Shown here: piece after piece, positions 6,198 to 7,360 of the stretch
How positions within the stretch are numbered: the stretch's first letter is position 1
Layout of the letters: every line of letters begins with the position of its first letter
Assembly: GCA_964466625.1 (NCBI GenBank)
Contig: CAYXQF010000092.1
Location: 1-7,360, forward strand
Length of the DNA: 7,360 nucleotides
Direction: 5' to 3'
Source: QALR01 sp964466625
GTDB taxonomy: Bacteria > Bacillota > Clostridia > Oscillospirales > CAG-272
Notes under the pieces: model-generated
The model's input: only the letters and a program-made list of their open reading frames with translations
What the model was told of the DNA's origin: nothing
Databases searched by the model: none
Program-made: the position numbers and the translations under genes

Positions 6198-6971
6198 ATG
6201 GCGAAACGAAAACTGAAAGAGCGATTGCTCGACATTCGCTATTATTATACATACGGACTTTTTGATCTTTTTCGGAAAAAAGAACGCGGTCTTCTCGCGA
6301 AAATTACGGGCGAAGCGCTCGCATCTGTGGACGGTGCGGAGCTTTCTCATGAGCAAACACTTCTTTTGATCAGCGGCGCGTATCCCATTACAGAAGATAT
6401 CTGCGGTGATTTTGCGATGCTCGATGAAAAAAACGTGATCGCGCGTGTTGCTTACGAGCCGATGCTTGCTTTGATGGCGGCGGCAAAAGCCGCGACGGGC
6501 GAGGAGATCCTTTTCACCAGCACTTATCGCACGCTTGCCTTTCAGGCGTCCATTTACGGTGTGAATCCTTTTGCGGCAAAGCCCGGCGAGAGTGAACATC
6601 ATTCCGGACTTTGTGCGGATATCAAGGTGGAAGGCTACGCACAGCGCCGTTTTATCATGTCGAAAACAGGGAAGTGGGTGGCAAAAAACGCGCACCGCTT
6701 TGGCTTTATCATTCGTTATCCTCTTTGGGGTGAGAAAAAAACAGGGCAAACTTATGAGCCTTGGCATCTGCGTTACGTTGGCGCACCTCACGCAGAGATC
6801 ATCTATCGTTCTAAGATCACTCTCGAAGAATATCTTTCTCATTTTGAGGTCGGTGCTTACTACCGTTTCCGCGATCACATCATCACTCGCCGTGTGGACG
6901 GCGTGTATGCAGGGCTTTGCCCCGCACCCCACCAAGGGACATTGCCCCTTGGAACCCACGGGGAAGGTTGA
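6198..6971 (+). CDS. VanY-family D-alanyl-D-alanine carboxypeptidase (M15 type), repeat-derived C-terminus, no visible export signal
   Basis: This is a zinc peptidase of the M15/VanY family, whose members remove the terminal D-Ala from cell-wall precursors or muropeptides. Zinc-site motifs are intact: STYR (108-111), PGESEHHSGLCADI (129-142) with H134 and D141 as likely zinc ligands, and EPWHLRYVG (187-195) with E187 as likely catalytic acid/base and H190 as the third ligand. The start follows TAAAGGAG (6185-6192), which overlaps the comF stop. Two things are odd. The N-terminus (about 60 residues before the domain) is charged, with no signal peptide or membrane helix, although the substrate is outside the cell. 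The enzyme fold should end near residue 217 (ITLEEYL), and the last ~17 residues are encoded by a palindromic repeat that contributes a low-complexity CPAPHQGTLPLGTH tail. Nothing around it suggests a vancomycin resistance cluster. Confidence 0.9.
   Translation: MAKRKLKERLLDIRYYYTYGLFDLFRKKERGLLAKITGEALASVDGAELSHEQTLLLISGAYPITEDICGDFAMLDEKNVIARVAYEPMLALMAAAKAATGEEILFTSTYRTLAFQASIYGVNPFAAKPGESEHHSGLCADIKVEGYAQRRFIMSKTGKWVAKNAHRFGFIIRYPLWGEKKTGQTYEPWHLRYVGAPHAEIIYRSKITLEEYLSHFEVGAYYRFRDHIITRRVDGVYAGLCPAPHQGTLPLGTHGEG
6909..6957 (+). repeat. Two-hairpin palindromic repeat, copy 1, inside the 3' end of the carboxypeptidase gene
   Basis: This unit is two consecutive hairpins. The first is GCAGGG...CCCCGC (6909-6925, one mismatch). 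The second is CCAAGGG (6932-6938) with CCCTTGG (6946-6952). An alternative outer helix pairs 6920-6924 with 6959-6963. The same two-hairpin order recurs on the opposite strand at 7043-7092. A hand alignment gives about 36 identical positions in about 51 columns. Here the unit overlaps coding sequence and supplies the final residues of the protein up to near the stop at 6969-6971. It is probably a member of a dispersed repeat family, but that needs a genome search. Confidence 0.7.
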
Positions 6972-6981
6972 TATATTTTTT

Positions 6982-7023
6982 GTGCGAACATGGCAAAAGT
7001 TTTTTGCTGTGTTCGCACTTTTT
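6982..7023 (+). terminator. Strong Rho-independent terminator ending the recD2-comF-carboxypeptidase string
   Basis: A 17-bp stem pairs 6982-6998 with 7002-7018 around a 3-nt loop. The outer nine pairs (GTGCGAACA/TGTTCGCAC) are perfect and two G-U pairs lie further in. Five T residues (7019-7023) follow. It starts 11 nt after the carboxypeptidase stop. On the opposite strand the stem is followed by A residues, so it acts only rightwards. Confidence 0.94.
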
Positions 7024-7042
7024 CCTGCACACCACTCATATC

Positions 7043-7092
7043 GGGATTCCCAAGGGATATTTCCCTTGGGCAGGTGCAGGACGGTGTCCTGC
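7043..7092 (-). repeat. Two-hairpin palindromic repeat, copy 2 (inverted relative to copy 1)
   Basis: Read on the minus strand, this begins GCAGGAC...GTCCTGC (a perfect 7-bp stem, 7076-7082 with 7086-7092, 3-nt loop). It continues GCACCTGCCCAAGGGA... into a 9-bp stem (7049-7057 with 7062-7070, 4-nt loop). This matches copy 1 at 6909-6957 in order, spacing and about 36 of 51 aligned columns, but lies in the opposite orientation with the terminator between them. A further CCTGCAC/GTGCAGG pairing (7024-7030 with 7074-7080) could enclose the larger hairpin. Confidence 0.72.
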
Positions 7093-7116
7093 TGTGTGTG
7101 GCGGAGCCCCAAAAAG

Positions 7117-7147
7117 AAACCCACGGATTGGAATCCGTGGGTTTTTT
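7117..7147. terminator. Bidirectional terminator between the convergent genes
   Basis: A 12-bp perfect stem pairs 7117-7128 with 7133-7144 (core ACCCACGGAT/ATCCGTGGGT) around a 4-nt TGGA loop. T residues run to 7147 on the plus strand. On the minus strand the stem is followed by CTTTTTGG. It lies 4 nt beyond the hydrogenase stop codon, so its main job is probably to end the minus-strand hydrogenase transcript. It also backs up the rightward terminator at 6982-7023. Confidence 0.93.
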
Positions 7148-7150
7148 GTA

Positions 7151-7360
7151 TTAAAGACCGCGTTTGATGTAATGTGTGTGGAGAACTTCGTGAGCCACAT
7201 GGCTGCCGGGCTTTTCGAGGAATTCATCGTAAAGCTTCTGAACAGCGAGGTTTTCGTGAGATTTGCGGAGTTCCATCTTGCTGTCTGCCTTGTAAAGGAT
7301 AGCTGCACGTTCTGCACGGAGATCGTGAGCTGCTTTTACAGCCGCACTCTGTACGGGCTG
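7151..7360 (-). CDS. [FeFe] hydrogenase catalytic subunit, C-terminal end; 5' end outside window
   Basis: Sixty-nine codons plus a TAA stop (7153-7151) are open to the right edge of the window on the minus strand. The product ends with KMELRKSHENL, LYDEFLEKPGSHVAHEVLHTHYIKRGL. This matches the small-subunit (Fe_hyd_SSU) domain at the C-terminus of monomeric or electron-bifurcating [FeFe] hydrogenases, where KSHEN, KPGS..AHE.LHTHY is the usual pattern. The enzyme reduces protons to H2 with ferredoxin or NAD(P)H. The H-cluster cysteines and the ferredoxin-like domains lie outside the window, so HydA, HndD and HymC types cannot be told apart. Codon choice is narrow, as in tuf and metK, which suggests high expression as in fermentative clostridia. 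The gene is convergent with the recD2-comF string. Confidence 0.93.
   Translation of the reverse strand, partial: QPVQSAAVKAAHDLRAERAAILYKADSKMELRKSHENLAVQKLYDEFLEKPGSHVAHEVLHTHYIKRGL

Noticed and set aside
6198..6971. Part of a vancomycin resistance (van) cluster
   Set aside because: No vanHAX, vanRS or vanZ neighbours. The genes around it are recD2, comF and a hydrogenase, so this is more likely a housekeeping wall enzyme.
6087..7124. Open frame of 345 codons on the minus strand across comF, the carboxypeptidase and the terminators
   Set aside because: It would translate through two terminator regions and a repeat, and the plus-strand genes have clear catalytic motifs.
7036..7317. 93-codon minus-strand frame with an ATG start over the hydrogenase end
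   Set aside because: It is in a different frame from the hydrogenase, reads through the bidirectional terminator and repeat copy 2, and lacks a known domain.
1..7360. CRISPR array, transposase, phage genes, toxin-antitoxin pair, tRNA or rRNA genes
   Set aside because: I looked on both strands and saw no direct-repeat arrays, transposase or integrase motifs, small gene pairs of that type, or tRNA-like folds.

Overview
The window looks like ordinary chromosome from a low-to-mid GC member of Bacillota, most likely class Clostridia. This rests on strong AAGGAG-type ribosome binding sites, FMN and SAM-I riboswitches of the transcription-termination type, an ECF-type riboflavin transporter, a RecD2 helicase without RecBC, and an [FeFe] hydrogenase. 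The genus cannot be fixed from the sequence. tuf, metK and the hydrogenase fragment share the narrow codon choice of highly expressed genes. The recD2-comF-carboxypeptidase genes do not.

Layout. (1) 2-475 (+) is the 3' part of tuf (EF-Tu), closed by a strong terminator at 499-527. (2) 573-742 is an FMN riboswitch with its terminator, followed by ribU (778-1410), the riboflavin-binding subunit of an ECF transporter. (3) 1472-1646 is an extended -10 promoter, a SAM-I (S-box) riboswitch and its terminator, followed by metK (1688-2872). (4) 2949-6971 (+) is a tight gene string: a small one-pass membrane protein of unknown function, recD2 helicase, a comF-family phosphoribosyltransferase overlapping recD2 by 8 nt, and a VanY-family D-Ala-D-Ala carboxypeptidase. 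(5) 6972-7150 is a convergent intergenic region with two strong terminators and a palindromic repeat whose inverted partner lies in the 3' end of the carboxypeptidase gene. (6) 7151-7360 (-) is the C-terminal end of an [FeFe] hydrogenase large subunit, running off the right edge.

How the parts work together. ribU and metK are each shut off at the RNA level by the end product they help supply: FMN for riboflavin uptake, SAM for SAM synthesis. No U-tract terminator is visible between metK and the following gene string, so the SAM-controlled transcript may continue into recD2-comF. RecD2 (DNA repair helicase) and ComF (linked to DNA uptake) form a plausible DNA-metabolism pair.

I found no convincing previously undescribed system. 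The most worthwhile items are the inverted pair of two-hairpin repeats at the end of the gene string, one of which supplies the C-terminal residues of the carboxypeptidase; a stem-loop that appears to bury the weak ribosome binding site of the unknown small membrane protein; and a carboxypeptidase with no visible export signal.
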